Assembly (NCBI GenBank): GCA_019312685.1
Contig: JAFDCR010000074.1
Span: 1 to 5,209, forward strand
Length of the DNA stretch: 5,209 nt
Direction of reading: 5' to 3'
DNA from: Deltaproteobacteria bacterium
GTDB taxonomy: Bacteria > Desulfobacterota > Desulfobulbia > Desulfobulbales > BM004
This document shows, piece by piece, positions 1 through 5,209 of the stretch. Position numbers and translations under genes: made by a program. The notes under the pieces were generated by a model. That model saw only the letters and a program-made list of their open reading frames with translations, made no database searches and was not told the DNA's origin. The stretch's first letter is position 1. Every line of letters begins with the position of its first letter.

Positions 1-60
1 AGCCTCGTAATGAGCGTAATTTAATGGGGTTATCGTAAAAAAAATCCGAATTTTGTCTTG

Positions 61-528
61 CTACTTGTGATATTTTTCCTCGGCATTTATTGTACAGGCC
101 CTGTAAAGTTGTTCCAGTAGAAGCATGCGGGACATCTCATGGGTAAAAGTCATACGAGATAATGAAAGTACAAGGTCTGCTTTATTCAATATTTTTGCTG
201 ATAATCCCAGCGGACCGCCAATGACAAAGGATATCTTTTTCAGCCCCTGCACTTCCCAGCGTTCCAGGTGTGCAGCCAACTCCTGTGAATCGAGTTGTTT
301 TCCGGTCCTATCCAGACAAACAAGATATGAATCCTTTACCTTCTGCAGCAGGGCTTGGCTTTCTTTTTCAATAATGATTTTTTCAGGTGTGCCTTTTTTT
401 GTTCTGTGCTCCTTAACTGTTTGGATCTCAACTTTTTGATAATGTGACAGCCGCTTAAGGTAATCCTCTATTCCGGCTGCCAAATAGGATTCCCTGGTTT
501 TGCCCAAAAACAGTAATTCTATGCGCAA
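61..528 (-). CDS. rlmH: 23S rRNA (pseudouridine1915-N3)-methyltransferase RlmH
   Basis: RlmH is a small SPOUT-class methyltransferase. It uses S-adenosylmethionine to methylate N3 of pseudouridine 1915 in helix 69 of 23S rRNA, acting on assembled 70S ribosomes in the cytoplasm. The 155-residue product has the usual family length. It starts with the MRIELLFLGK strand, carries the FVIGGPLGLS glycine-rich loop at residues 101-110, and has the knot segment LSLSRMTFTHEMSRMLLLEQLYRA at about 121-144. It ends in the family's Tyr-His-Lys tail (153-155). The start codon is TTG at 528-526, chosen because it matches the family N-terminus and lies five bases after a GGTGGG site; no in-frame ATG fits. The first 10 bases overlap the end of the upstream cysteine-cluster gene, so the two are probably translationally coupled. 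Family assignment is very secure; methylation of this host's ribosome is inferred from homology. Confidence 0.96.
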   Translation of the reverse strand: MRIELLFLGKTRESYLAAGIEDYLKRLSHYQKVEIQTVKEHRTKKGTPEKIIIEKESQALLQKVKDSYLVCLDRTGKQLDSQELAAHLERWEVQGLKKISFVIGGPLGLSAKILNKADLVLSLSRMTFTHEMSRMLLLEQLYRACTINAEEKYHK

Positions 529-938
529 TTGAGCCCACCGTACAATTTTTTCTTTTCGGGTTTCAGGAGTTCAGAGAATTTCCGACCAAACTCTTCATAG
601 CTGAGATCTCTGTTTATTCCTGGACAGGACTCCTTGATAATTTCATAATTTTCCTGATCAGCAAGCATGCTCGGGTGCAAAGGCCATTGGCTGCAGCGCC
701 AGGGTTTTCCGGGATGGATGGTGCAGCCGTTTTCATAAAAAATACAGTGTCCCTCAACGGTCTTCATCTGGATTGTCCTGCCGGTCTGACGCCAGTACTT
801 GCGGCGCACTTCCTCTCTTGGTATGTCAAGGTGCGCAACCATCCGTTTCTGATCATCTTCGTCAAGTGAAACGGTGGTTTCGCCCTGGCAGCAGTAACCG
901 CACTGCTGACAAATGAATATTTCTGAAATTTGAGTCAT
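519..938 (-). CDS. YkgJ-family cysteine-cluster protein, function unknown
   Basis: This 139-residue protein belongs to the CxxCxxCC zinc- or iron-chelating cluster family (YkgJ type, Pfam PF03692). It shows Cys10, Cys13, Cys16 and Cys17 in the N-terminal FICQQCGYCC motif. Cys65, Cys72 and Cys82 lie in the CIFYENGC...HPGKPWRCSQWPLHP block, with Cys105 in SCPGI. An extra Cys138 precedes the stop. The eight core cysteines suggest one or more bound metal ions or an Fe-S cluster, but the role of the family is not settled. No signal peptide or membrane segment is visible, so it is probably cytoplasmic. The ATG at 938 is the first start after an in-frame stop, yet no Shine-Dalgarno sequence precedes it, only an A-rich stretch. 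The gene overlaps rlmH by 10 bases. Family assignment is firm; function is open. Confidence 0.9.
   Translation of the reverse strand: MTQISEIFICQQCGYCCQGETTVSLDEDDQKRMVAHLDIPREEVRRKYWRQTGRTIQMKTVEGHCIFYENGCTIHPGKPWRCSQWPLHPSMLADQENYEIIKESCPGINRDLSYEEFGRKFSELLKPEKKKLYGGLNCA
534..539 (-). promoter_or_regulatory. Ribosome binding site of rlmH
   Basis: Read on the minus strand, GGTGGG sits five bases before the TTG start at 528. It differs by one base from the GGAGG core. It lies inside the coding sequence of the upstream cysteine-cluster gene and supports the unusual TTG start. The match is imperfect. Confidence 0.5.
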
Positions 939-965
939 TTTTTTAAGTAAGGCTTATGATCCTTA

Positions 966-1014
966 ATTAATTTTGAATTTTAAGTTTTGAGTTTTTAATT
1001 CTTAGTTTTTAATT
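966..1014. repeat. Seven tandem degenerate AT-rich heptamers
   Basis: Read on the minus strand from 1014 down to 966, the sequence divides without gaps into seven 7-base units: AATTAAA, AACTAAG, AATTAAA, AACTCAA, AACTTAA, AATTCAA, AATTAAT. The consensus is close to AAYTMAA. The block fills half of the gap between the rtcB stop and the start of the YkgJ-type gene. Every unit starts with AA followed by C or T and then T. No GC-rich terminator stem is present beside it. Whether it acts as a spacer, a protein-binding tract or simply a slippage-derived repeat cannot be told here. Confidence 0.75.
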
Positions 1015-1035
1015 AACAACTTAAAATTATTCTCT

Positions 1036-2490
1036 TTATCCTTTTATGACACCCATTGGCCGCAGCCTTGCCACTTTTCGAGCCAGACCTGCCTCGTGCA
1101 CTACCCTGACAACATCTTCAACATCTTTATATGCCTGAGGAATTTCCTCAACCAGTGTCGCCCGGCCGGCGCCCTTGACCCTCACACCCATTTCTGCAAG
1201 TTCAGCCGTTACGTTATGGCCTTTGGCAAATTTCTTTGCCGCATGCCGGCTCATTATTCTCCCGGCCCCATGACATGTTGAGCCAAAGGCTTCATGCATC
1301 CCCTGTTCAGTACCGACAAGCACGTATGAATAGCGTCCCATATCACCCGGGATAAGCACCGGTTGGCCGGTTTCCCTGTATGCCTCGGGGACCTTTGGGT
1401 GATTCGCCGGAAAGGCCCTGGTTGCGCCTTTCCGGTGCACTACAACCTCCTGCGGCTTGCCATCAACCGTATGGGTTTCATATTTTGCAATGTTGTGGCA
1501 TACATCGTAAACAAGATCAAGTCCGAATTTTTTTCTCCCTGTTCCCAGTACCTGTTCAAAGGTCTGTCTGACTTCTTCGGTGATAATCTGCCTGTTGGCA
1601 AAGGCAAAATTTGCCGCTGCAGCCATTGCTGCCAGGTATTTTTTCCCTTCAGGAGAGTTGATCGGGGCACAGCATAATTCCCTGTCAGGCAGATCAAAAC
1701 CATATTTTCGAGAGGCATTCTGCAGGATCCTGATATAATCACCGCACACCTGATGACCCAATCCCCTGGAGCCGGTATGGATAATGACTGTTACCTGATT
1801 TTCAAAAAGTCCTATTCCGGAAGCAAGTTTGCGGTCAAAAATTTTATCAACAAAACCGACCTCAACAAAATGATTGCCCGATCCTAAAGTGCCTAGCTGA
1901 GCCTGGCCCCGATCCAACGCCTTGTCTGATACAGTTCCGGGGTCGGCCCAATCAAGACTTCCCCCTTCCTCGATATGGAGCAGATCATCCTTTATGCCGA
2001 ATCCCTTTTTAACGGCCCATGGTGCGCCTGATTCCAGCACCTTTTTAAGTTCCTGCTTGTTGAGCTTCAAATGTCGCTGCCTGGATCCGACACCGGTTGG
2101 TATGTTTGCGAACAGGCTTTCCACCAGTTCGGGAATACTTGAAGCTATTTCACCCTTTTCAAGAGTTGAACGCAGGAGACGAACGCCGCAGTTAATGTCG
2201 TACCCTACCCCGCCTGGAGAAACAACACCCTTTTCAGGATCAAATGCTGCTACGCCGCCAATGGGAAAACCATATCCCTGATGCATATCCGGCATTGCCA
2301 GACTTCTGCCGACAATCCCCGGAAGCCAGGCAACATTGGCTACCTGGGTAATGCTCTTATCGTTTTTGATATATTCCAGGAGGGTCCGATCAAGGAAAAG
2401 CATACCGTCGGTGCGCATTTTCCCCTGTCTGGGCAAGAGCCAACGGTATTGATCGATCTGTTTGAGGTTATGGATGGACAGCTCTTTCAT
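1036..2490 (-). CDS. rtcB: RNA-splicing ligase RtcB (GTP- and Mn-dependent)
   Basis: RtcB joins an RNA 3'-phosphate or 2',3'-cyclic phosphate end to a 5'-OH end, through a guanylated histidine and a GMP-capped 3' end. It serves RNA repair in bacteria and tRNA splicing in archaea and animals. The 484-residue length matches the long, archaeal-like form rather than the roughly 408-residue E. coli enzyme. The metal and catalytic residues are intact: Asp98 and Cys101 in GYDINCGVRLL, His207 in GSGNHFVE, His238 in IIHTGSRGLGHQ, His332 in YDVCHNIAKYE, and the guanylation-site His407 in GSTCHGAGR. These align with Pyrococcus horikoshii RtcB within three or four positions. No intein interrupts it. The ATG at 2490 follows a good TGAGGT ribosome binding site. 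Archease ends 15 bases upstream, so the pair is almost certainly cotranscribed. No rtcA or rtcR is in the window. Confidence 0.98.
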   Translation of the reverse strand: MKELSIHNLKQIDQYRWLLPRQGKMRTDGMLFLDRTLLEYIKNDKSITQVANVAWLPGIVGRSLAMPDMHQGYGFPIGGVAAFDPEKGVVSPGGVGYDINCGVRLLRSTLEKGEIASSIPELVESLFANIPTGVGSRQRHLKLNKQELKKVLESGAPWAVKKGFGIKDDLLHIEEGGSLDWADPGTVSDKALDRGQAQLGTLGSGNHFVEVGFVDKIFDRKLASGIGLFENQVTVIIHTGSRGLGHQVCGDYIRILQNASRKYGFDLPDRELCCAPINSPEGKKYLAAMAAAANFAFANRQIITEEVRQTFEQVLGTGRKKFGLDLVYDVCHNIAKYETHTVDGKPQEVVVHRKGATRAFPANHPKVPEAYRETGQPVLIPGDMGRYSYVLVGTEQGMHEAFGSTCHGAGRIMSRHAAKKFAKGHNVTAELAEMGVRVKGAGRATLVEEIPQAYKDVEDVVRVVHEAGLARKVARLRPMGVIKG

Positions 2491-2494
2491 TTTT

Positions 2495-2500
2495 ACCTCA
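2495..2500 (-). promoter_or_regulatory. Ribosome binding site of rtcB
   Basis: The minus strand reads TGAGGT, four A residues, then the ATG at 2490. It lies in the 15-base gap after the archease stop and is the strongest Shine-Dalgarno match in the minus-strand cluster. It fixes the rtcB start and suggests rtcB is translated efficiently and independently within the shared message. Confidence 0.75.
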
Positions 2501-2505
2501 TAATG

Positions 2506-2928
2506 TTATATATCTAGGAAGACACGTGCCACCCATTGGTTGTCTTTTCTCCCTATAAAAAGTTGATGATACGTGACCGCCTTTACTGCAAGCAATTCCT
2601 GATCGATTTCATTATTAAATTGGTGCAGCCATACCTTGGCAATGATTTTTGTTTCTGAAAAGGATTCAATTTTTAAATCTGTACTGACAAGCCCTTTTGC
2701 ATCAAATAAATAAAGAAATTCCTCAAGAAAGTTGACCATGAGTTCATTTATATCGCCACTCCTGACCTCAATGGAATATGGTTCATTTTCTCCGGTATGT
2801 TCCACACTCCACATGATATCAAAAAAAGCCCGGGCAGCGGTCTCAAAAAGTTTTTTTCTGGTATTGCCCTTAACTTCAAAACCTGTATCTGCCGGATGTT
2901 CAATTATGCGGTAGAATTGAGTTGGCAT
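2506..2928 (-). CDS. Archease, RtcB-activating protein
   Basis: Archease is a small metal-binding cofactor of RtcB. In archaea and humans it speeds guanylation of the ligase and allows multiple turnovers. The 140-residue product has the standard length. Family landmarks are the N-terminal IIEHPADTGFEVKG (His11, Asp14), the helix INELMVNFLEEFLYLFDAKG at about 60-79, the KAVTYHQL block at 116-123 and the C-terminal WVARVFLDI with Asp139. Asp14 and Asp139 occupy the conserved acidic positions expected for metal binding. The ATG at 2928 is the first start after an in-frame TGA; no Shine-Dalgarno site precedes it. It lies directly upstream of rtcB, which strongly supports the partnership. HPAD replaces the commoner HTAD, a conservative family variation. 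It is a homologue by motif; activation of this particular RtcB is inferred. Confidence 0.95.
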   Translation of the reverse strand: MPTQFYRIIEHPADTGFEVKGNTRKKLFETAARAFFDIMWSVEHTGENEPYSIEVRSGDINELMVNFLEEFLYLFDAKGLVSTDLKIESFSETKIIAKVWLHQFNNEIDQELLAVKAVTYHQLFIGRKDNQWVARVFLDI

Positions 2929-2965
2929 ATAGTGGTTGCAACAATCTCATCAGTTTGGATCTAAC

Positions 2966-3004
2966 CTGCGGTGTGAACACCGTGCAGTATTATCCGACTG
3001 GATA
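2966..3004. other. Two adjacent small hairpins between yqgE and archease
   Basis: Just after the yqgE stop, TATCC (2991-2995) and GGATA (3000-3004) form a 5-bp stem with a four-base loop. Next to it, CTGCGGTGT (2966-2974) pairs with ACACCGTGCAG (2977-2987) if a two-base TG bulge is allowed. That gives up to nine pairs around a very tight loop, which more likely opens to a four-base loop. No run of U follows in the minus-strand transcript, so neither is a standard intrinsic terminator. They could mark an RNA processing site or partial attenuation, or be chance. Confidence 0.4.
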
Positions 3005-3006
3005 CA

Positions 3007-3558
3007 TCAGGCGCTGCCGATAATATCCCCATAGGTTGTGATATCAATACCGAATTTCTGCGCTGCAACTTTCCATTTCATTGAATCAGGCGTATCAAAG
3101 ATTATTGTATCTTCAGCAGGAAGTGTCAGCCAACCATTATCTGTTAATTCATATTCTAACTGTCCGGGCCCCCAACCGGCATATCCAAGCAGGAAAAGAT
3201 ACTTGCTCGGACCGTTGTACAGGGCTATATGATGAAGTATCTCAGGATCGCTCGACAAACGTATTGTCTCACTGACAATCATTTGGTTTACTGCCTGATA
3301 GTCAGCGGAAAAGAGAATAAACCCCGCACTCATCTCAACCGGGCCTCCTAAATATACCGGCGGAAGTTCAAAATCCGGGACCGGAATGTTGGCATTGATT
3401 AATATTTCATCAAGTTTGACATCAGGAAGAGGATTGTTCACTATAAGTCCAATGGCTCCTTCTTCAGTGTGGCCACACATATATATAAGTTTTTCCCTGA
3501 AACGCGGATCAGGCATTTGGGGAGTTGATAACAGAAAACTGCCCTGTAAACTTTCCAT
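3007..3558 (-). CDS. yqgE: YqgE/AlgH family protein, function unclear
   Basis: The 183-residue protein belongs to the YqgE/AlgH family (formerly DUF179, E. coli YqgE 187 residues), a compact cytoplasmic fold. It shows the family blocks in order: GSFLLSTPQMPDPRFREKLIY at 6-26, GHTEEGAIGLIVNNPL at 29-44, PPVYLGGPVE at 66-75, LFLLGYAGWGPGQLEYEL at 121-138, then NGWL (141-144) and the C-terminal MKWKVAAQKFGID. AlgH was named from alginate-related genetics in Pseudomonas, but no biochemical activity is established and nothing here points to alginate. The ATG at 3558 fits the E. coli N-terminus; a weak GACGAG lies about ten bases upstream. It is the first gene of the minus-strand run and is divergent from glgB. 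A gap of 78 bases with two hairpins separates it from archease, so shared transcription is likely but not certain. Confidence 0.95.
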   Translation of the reverse strand: MESLQGSFLLSTPQMPDPRFREKLIYMCGHTEEGAIGLIVNNPLPDVKLDEILINANIPVPDFELPPVYLGGPVEMSAGFILFSADYQAVNQMIVSETIRLSSDPEILHHIALYNGPSKYLFLLGYAGWGPGQLEYELTDNGWLTLPAEDTIIFDTPDSMKWKVAAQKFGIDITTYGDIIGSA

Positions 3559-3608
3559 GGTAAATATTCTCGTCTTTACATTGTCTAAATGTGATTGCAG
3601 GCAACCAA

Positions 3609-3637
3609 TTCAAACACTTTTTATCAAATACTATAAT
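3609..3637 (+). promoter_or_regulatory. Second sigma70-like promoter candidate toward glgB
   Basis: TTCAAA at 3609-3614 is followed after exactly 17 bases by a perfect TATAAT at 3632-3637. The -35 box matches the consensus in four of six positions. Transcripts from it would carry a leader of almost 190 bases before the glgB start. The region is so AT-rich that a chance match is quite possible. Confidence 0.3.
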
Positions 3638-3693
3638 ACTTCAATGCAACAAATAAGCATATTTTGCCTAAAGGCTAACATGGCACTGAAATT

Positions 3694-3722
3694 TTGAAAA
3701 GCGACCATAAAAAATATATTAT
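3694..3722 (+). promoter_or_regulatory. Probable sigma70-type promoter of glgB
   Basis: TTGAAA at 3694-3699 and TATTAT at 3717-3722 are separated by the optimal 17 bases. Each box matches the consensus in five of six positions. Transcription would begin near 3729 and leave a leader of about 100 bases before the ATG at 3831. This is the best promoter match in the window. The assignment rests on pattern only. Confidence 0.55.
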
Positions 3723-3830
3723 GATTGTTGGATGAATGAAAATTTAATATATGTCATTCCTATAATTTTCTGTTTCAAACAAAATGAAATTTATTGGTTT
3801 ATTTAATTACAATTTGTCTTCTAAAGAAAT

Positions 3831-5209
3831 ATGTCAAATTATATTAGTTCCCAAATCGATCTTGTTATAGAAGCCGATCATCATGATCCCTTTCAGGTCC
3901 TTGGCCTGCATTTTATTGACCGTGAACCCAAAGCCGCAATAGTGAGAACTTTCCAGCCGCATGCGGAATCTGTCCAGATTGTCATCGGTGACAGTAAAAA
4001 GTACCTGTATAAAATGAGACCCGAGGGAATCTTCGAAATTGTACTGGACGGCTTTTCCGAACCGTTTCCCTACGAGTTCGAAATAAAATATTTTAACGGC
4101 ACAATTCATACGACTGCAGATCCGTATCAGTTTCTTCCGCTGCTGGGTGATATGGACAGTTATCTTTTTAACAGCGGAACACATTATAGGCTCTATGAAA
4201 AACTCGGAGCCCATCCGACTACTGTTAACAATATTGCAGGAACAATATTCAGGGTGTGGGCTCCTGCGGCCAGACGGGTAAGTATAATCGGTGATTTTAA
4301 TTCCTGGGACGGCAGGGTTCACCAGATGCGCAGTCTTGGAAGTTCAGGTATCTGGGAACTCTTTATTCCCGGAATCAAGGAAAAAGAACTTTACAAATTT
4401 GAGATAAAGACCCAGTACAGGGACCTGCTCATAAAATCCGATCCCTTTCAATTTTATGGTGAACTCCGTCCCAAAACAGCATCGGTTGTCTGCAGTCTGG
4501 ATAAATATTCTTGGCAGGACTCGGACTGGCTTAAAAAACGCTCACAAACAAAACCTTATGATCAGGCGGTTTCAATATATGAAGTACATCTCGGATCCTG
4601 GCAGCGTGATCCGGGTGATCCGGAACGCTTCCTCACCTATAGGGAAGTTGCCGATGCATTGGTTCCTTATGTAAAGGAAATGGGATTCACCCATATTGAA
4701 CTGATGCCGGTCATGGAACATCCACTGGATGAATCCTGGGGCTATCAGGTAACGGCCTATTACAGCATTACAAGCAGATACGGTACTCCTGAAGAATTCA
4801 TGTATCTGGTGGATCTTTGCCATCAGAATGATATCGGTGTTATTCTTGACTGGGTTCCGGCCCATTTTCCTACAGATGCCCACAGTCTTGCCCGATTTGA
4901 CGGTACGGCACTCTATGAGCATGAGGATCCCCGCCAGGGAGCTCATCCGGAATGGGGTACCCTGGTATTTAATTACGGCAGAAAAGAAATCAGTAATTTC
5001 CTCATTGCCAATGCCCTGTTCTGGTTTGAGAAGTATCATATCGACGGTCTGCGGGTCGATGCGGTTGCCTCCATGCTGTATCTCGACTACTCCCGGCAAG
5101 AAGGCGAATGGATCCCCAACTGCTACGGCGGCCGGGAAAATATTGAGGCAGTCGAGTTCCTGCGGCATCTCAACAGCATAATTTTCGATCATTATCCCAA
5201 TGTCATGAT
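3831..5209 (+). CDS. glgB: 1,4-alpha-glucan branching enzyme GlgB, 5' part
   Basis: GlgB cuts an alpha-1,4 glucan chain and transfers the piece to make alpha-1,6 branches in glycogen (GH13). The frame is open for 459 codons and is cut by the window edge. An N1 domain spans roughly residues 10-105, with the typical HHDPFQVLGLH at 17-27. A CBM48 domain follows at about 130-215, including FRVWAPAARRVSIIGDFNSWD, and the catalytic barrel starts near 245 (VSIYEVHLGSW). WGYQ begins at Trp303. Conserved region I is DWVPAHF (Asp340, His345) and region II is GLRVDAVA with nucleophile Asp410, matching E. coli Asp405. The acid/base Glu motif lies beyond the edge; E. coli GlgB has 728 residues, so about 60 percent is present. 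The ATG is the first start after the in-frame TAA at 3822-3824; only a weak, close AAAG precedes it. It is divergent from the RNA-related cluster. Confidence 0.97.
   Translation, partial: MSNYISSQIDLVIEADHHDPFQVLGLHFIDREPKAAIVRTFQPHAESVQIVIGDSKKYLYKMRPEGIFEIVLDGFSEPFPYEFEIKYFNGTIHTTADPYQFLPLLGDMDSYLFNSGTHYRLYEKLGAHPTTVNNIAGTIFRVWAPAARRVSIIGDFNSWDGRVHQMRSLGSSGIWELFIPGIKEKELYKFEIKTQYRDLLIKSDPFQFYGELRPKTASVVCSLDKYSWQDSDWLKKRSQTKPYDQAVSIYEVHLGSWQRDPGDPERFLTYREVADALVPYVKEMGFTHIELMPVMEHPLDESWGYQVTAYYSITSRYGTPEEFMYLVDLCHQNDIGVILDWVPAHFPTDAHSLARFDGTALYEHEDPRQGAHPEWGTLVFNYGRKEISNFLIANALFWFEKYHIDGLRVDAVASMLYLDYSRQEGEWIPNCYGGRENIEAVEFLRHLNSIIFDHYPNVM

Larger units (their letters stand above)
3559..3830. 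other. AT-rich divergent intergenic region between yqgE and glgB
   Basis: This 272-base stretch separates two divergent starts and should hold promoters for both directions. It is visibly richer in A and T than the flanking genes. Toward glgB there are two sigma70-like promoter candidates and a further isolated TATAAT at 3761-3766 without a good -35 box. Toward yqgE I found no convincing promoter; the best pair, TTGGTT and GACAAT with 17 bases between, is weak. A perfect 10-base palindrome GCCTAAAGGC lies at 3666-3675. Only short open frames without ribosome binding sites occur. Confidence 0.6.

Noticed and set aside
1..60. Possible gene edge or terminator after rlmH
   Set aside because: Two minus-strand frames stay open, but there is no start codon and too little sequence to judge. 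AAAAT and ATTTT flank TCGG before a T run on the minus strand, but an all-AT 5-bp stem is too weak to call a terminator.
1440..1742. 100-codon minus-strand open frame inside rtcB
   Set aside because: It is a different frame of the rtcB coding region with no domain. The rtcB frame is continuous and complete, so this is neither a frameshift nor a nested gene.
3681..3697. Possible sigma54 promoter, TGGCAC followed by five bases and TTTTG, pointing toward glgB
   Set aside because: The -24 half fits well, but the essential GC of the -12 element is replaced by TT. A good sigma70-like promoter overlaps the same place.
3644..3697. 17-residue open frame upstream of glgB
   Set aside because: It has no ribosome binding site and lies upstream of the better promoter. 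It is the tail of a chance frame running antisense from yqgE.
3732..3806. 24-residue hydrophobic open frame in the glgB leader
   Set aside because: It has no ribosome binding site and starts almost at the predicted transcript start. Its residues reflect the AT-rich composition. A leader peptide cannot be excluded but is not supported.
3834..4322. 162-codon open frame on the minus strand
   Set aside because: It is antisense to the N1 and CBM48 domains of glgB and resembles no family. It would also end at the glgB start.
4572..5192. 206-codon open frame on the minus strand
   Set aside because: It lies entirely antisense to the catalytic domain of glgB, whose motifs are unmistakable. It has no recognisable domain, so it is a shadow frame.

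Overview
The window carries six protein-coding genes in two divergent blocks. All are recognisable members of conserved bacterial families. A minus-strand run occupies positions 61-3558 and reads yqgE, archease, rtcB, a YkgJ-type cysteine-cluster gene, then rlmH. A plus-strand gene, glgB, starts at 3831 and runs off the right edge. I found no tRNA, rRNA, CRISPR array, insertion sequence or prophage part. The host is a Gram-negative bacterium: YqgE/AlgH is mainly a proteobacterial-type family, and the GlgB has the long N-terminal form. The mix of families, the moderate GC of the genes and the AT-rich heptad repeat between genes would suit Desulfobacterota (former Deltaproteobacteria). That placement is an inference from general impression, not a proof.

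Layout from left to right: positions 1-60 hold only sequence downstream of rlmH. The genes rlmH (61-528) and the YkgJ-type gene (519-938) overlap by 10 bases. An AT-rich gap (939-1035) contains seven degenerate heptamers. rtcB (1036-2490) follows archease (2506-2928) after only 15 bases and has a good Shine-Dalgarno site. A 78-base gap with two small hairpins separates archease from yqgE (3007-3558). The divergent intergenic region (3559-3830) is very AT-rich and holds a convincing sigma70-type promoter pointing toward glgB.

The functional core is the rtcB-archease pair. RtcB joins RNA ends carrying 2',3'-cyclic or 3'-phosphate to 5'-OH ends, and archease is its activating partner. RlmH methylates 23S rRNA pseudouridine 1915, so at least three of the five minus-strand genes act on RNA. 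YqgE and the cysteine-cluster protein have no firmly established biochemical role. glgB belongs to glycogen synthesis and is divergent, so it is probably a neighbour by chance. No rtcA, rtcR or RNA substrate gene is visible. The window looks mostly ordinary; the points most worth a second look are the heptad repeat, the uncharacterised cysteine-cluster protein coupled to rlmH, and the unusual hairpins and start sites within the cluster.
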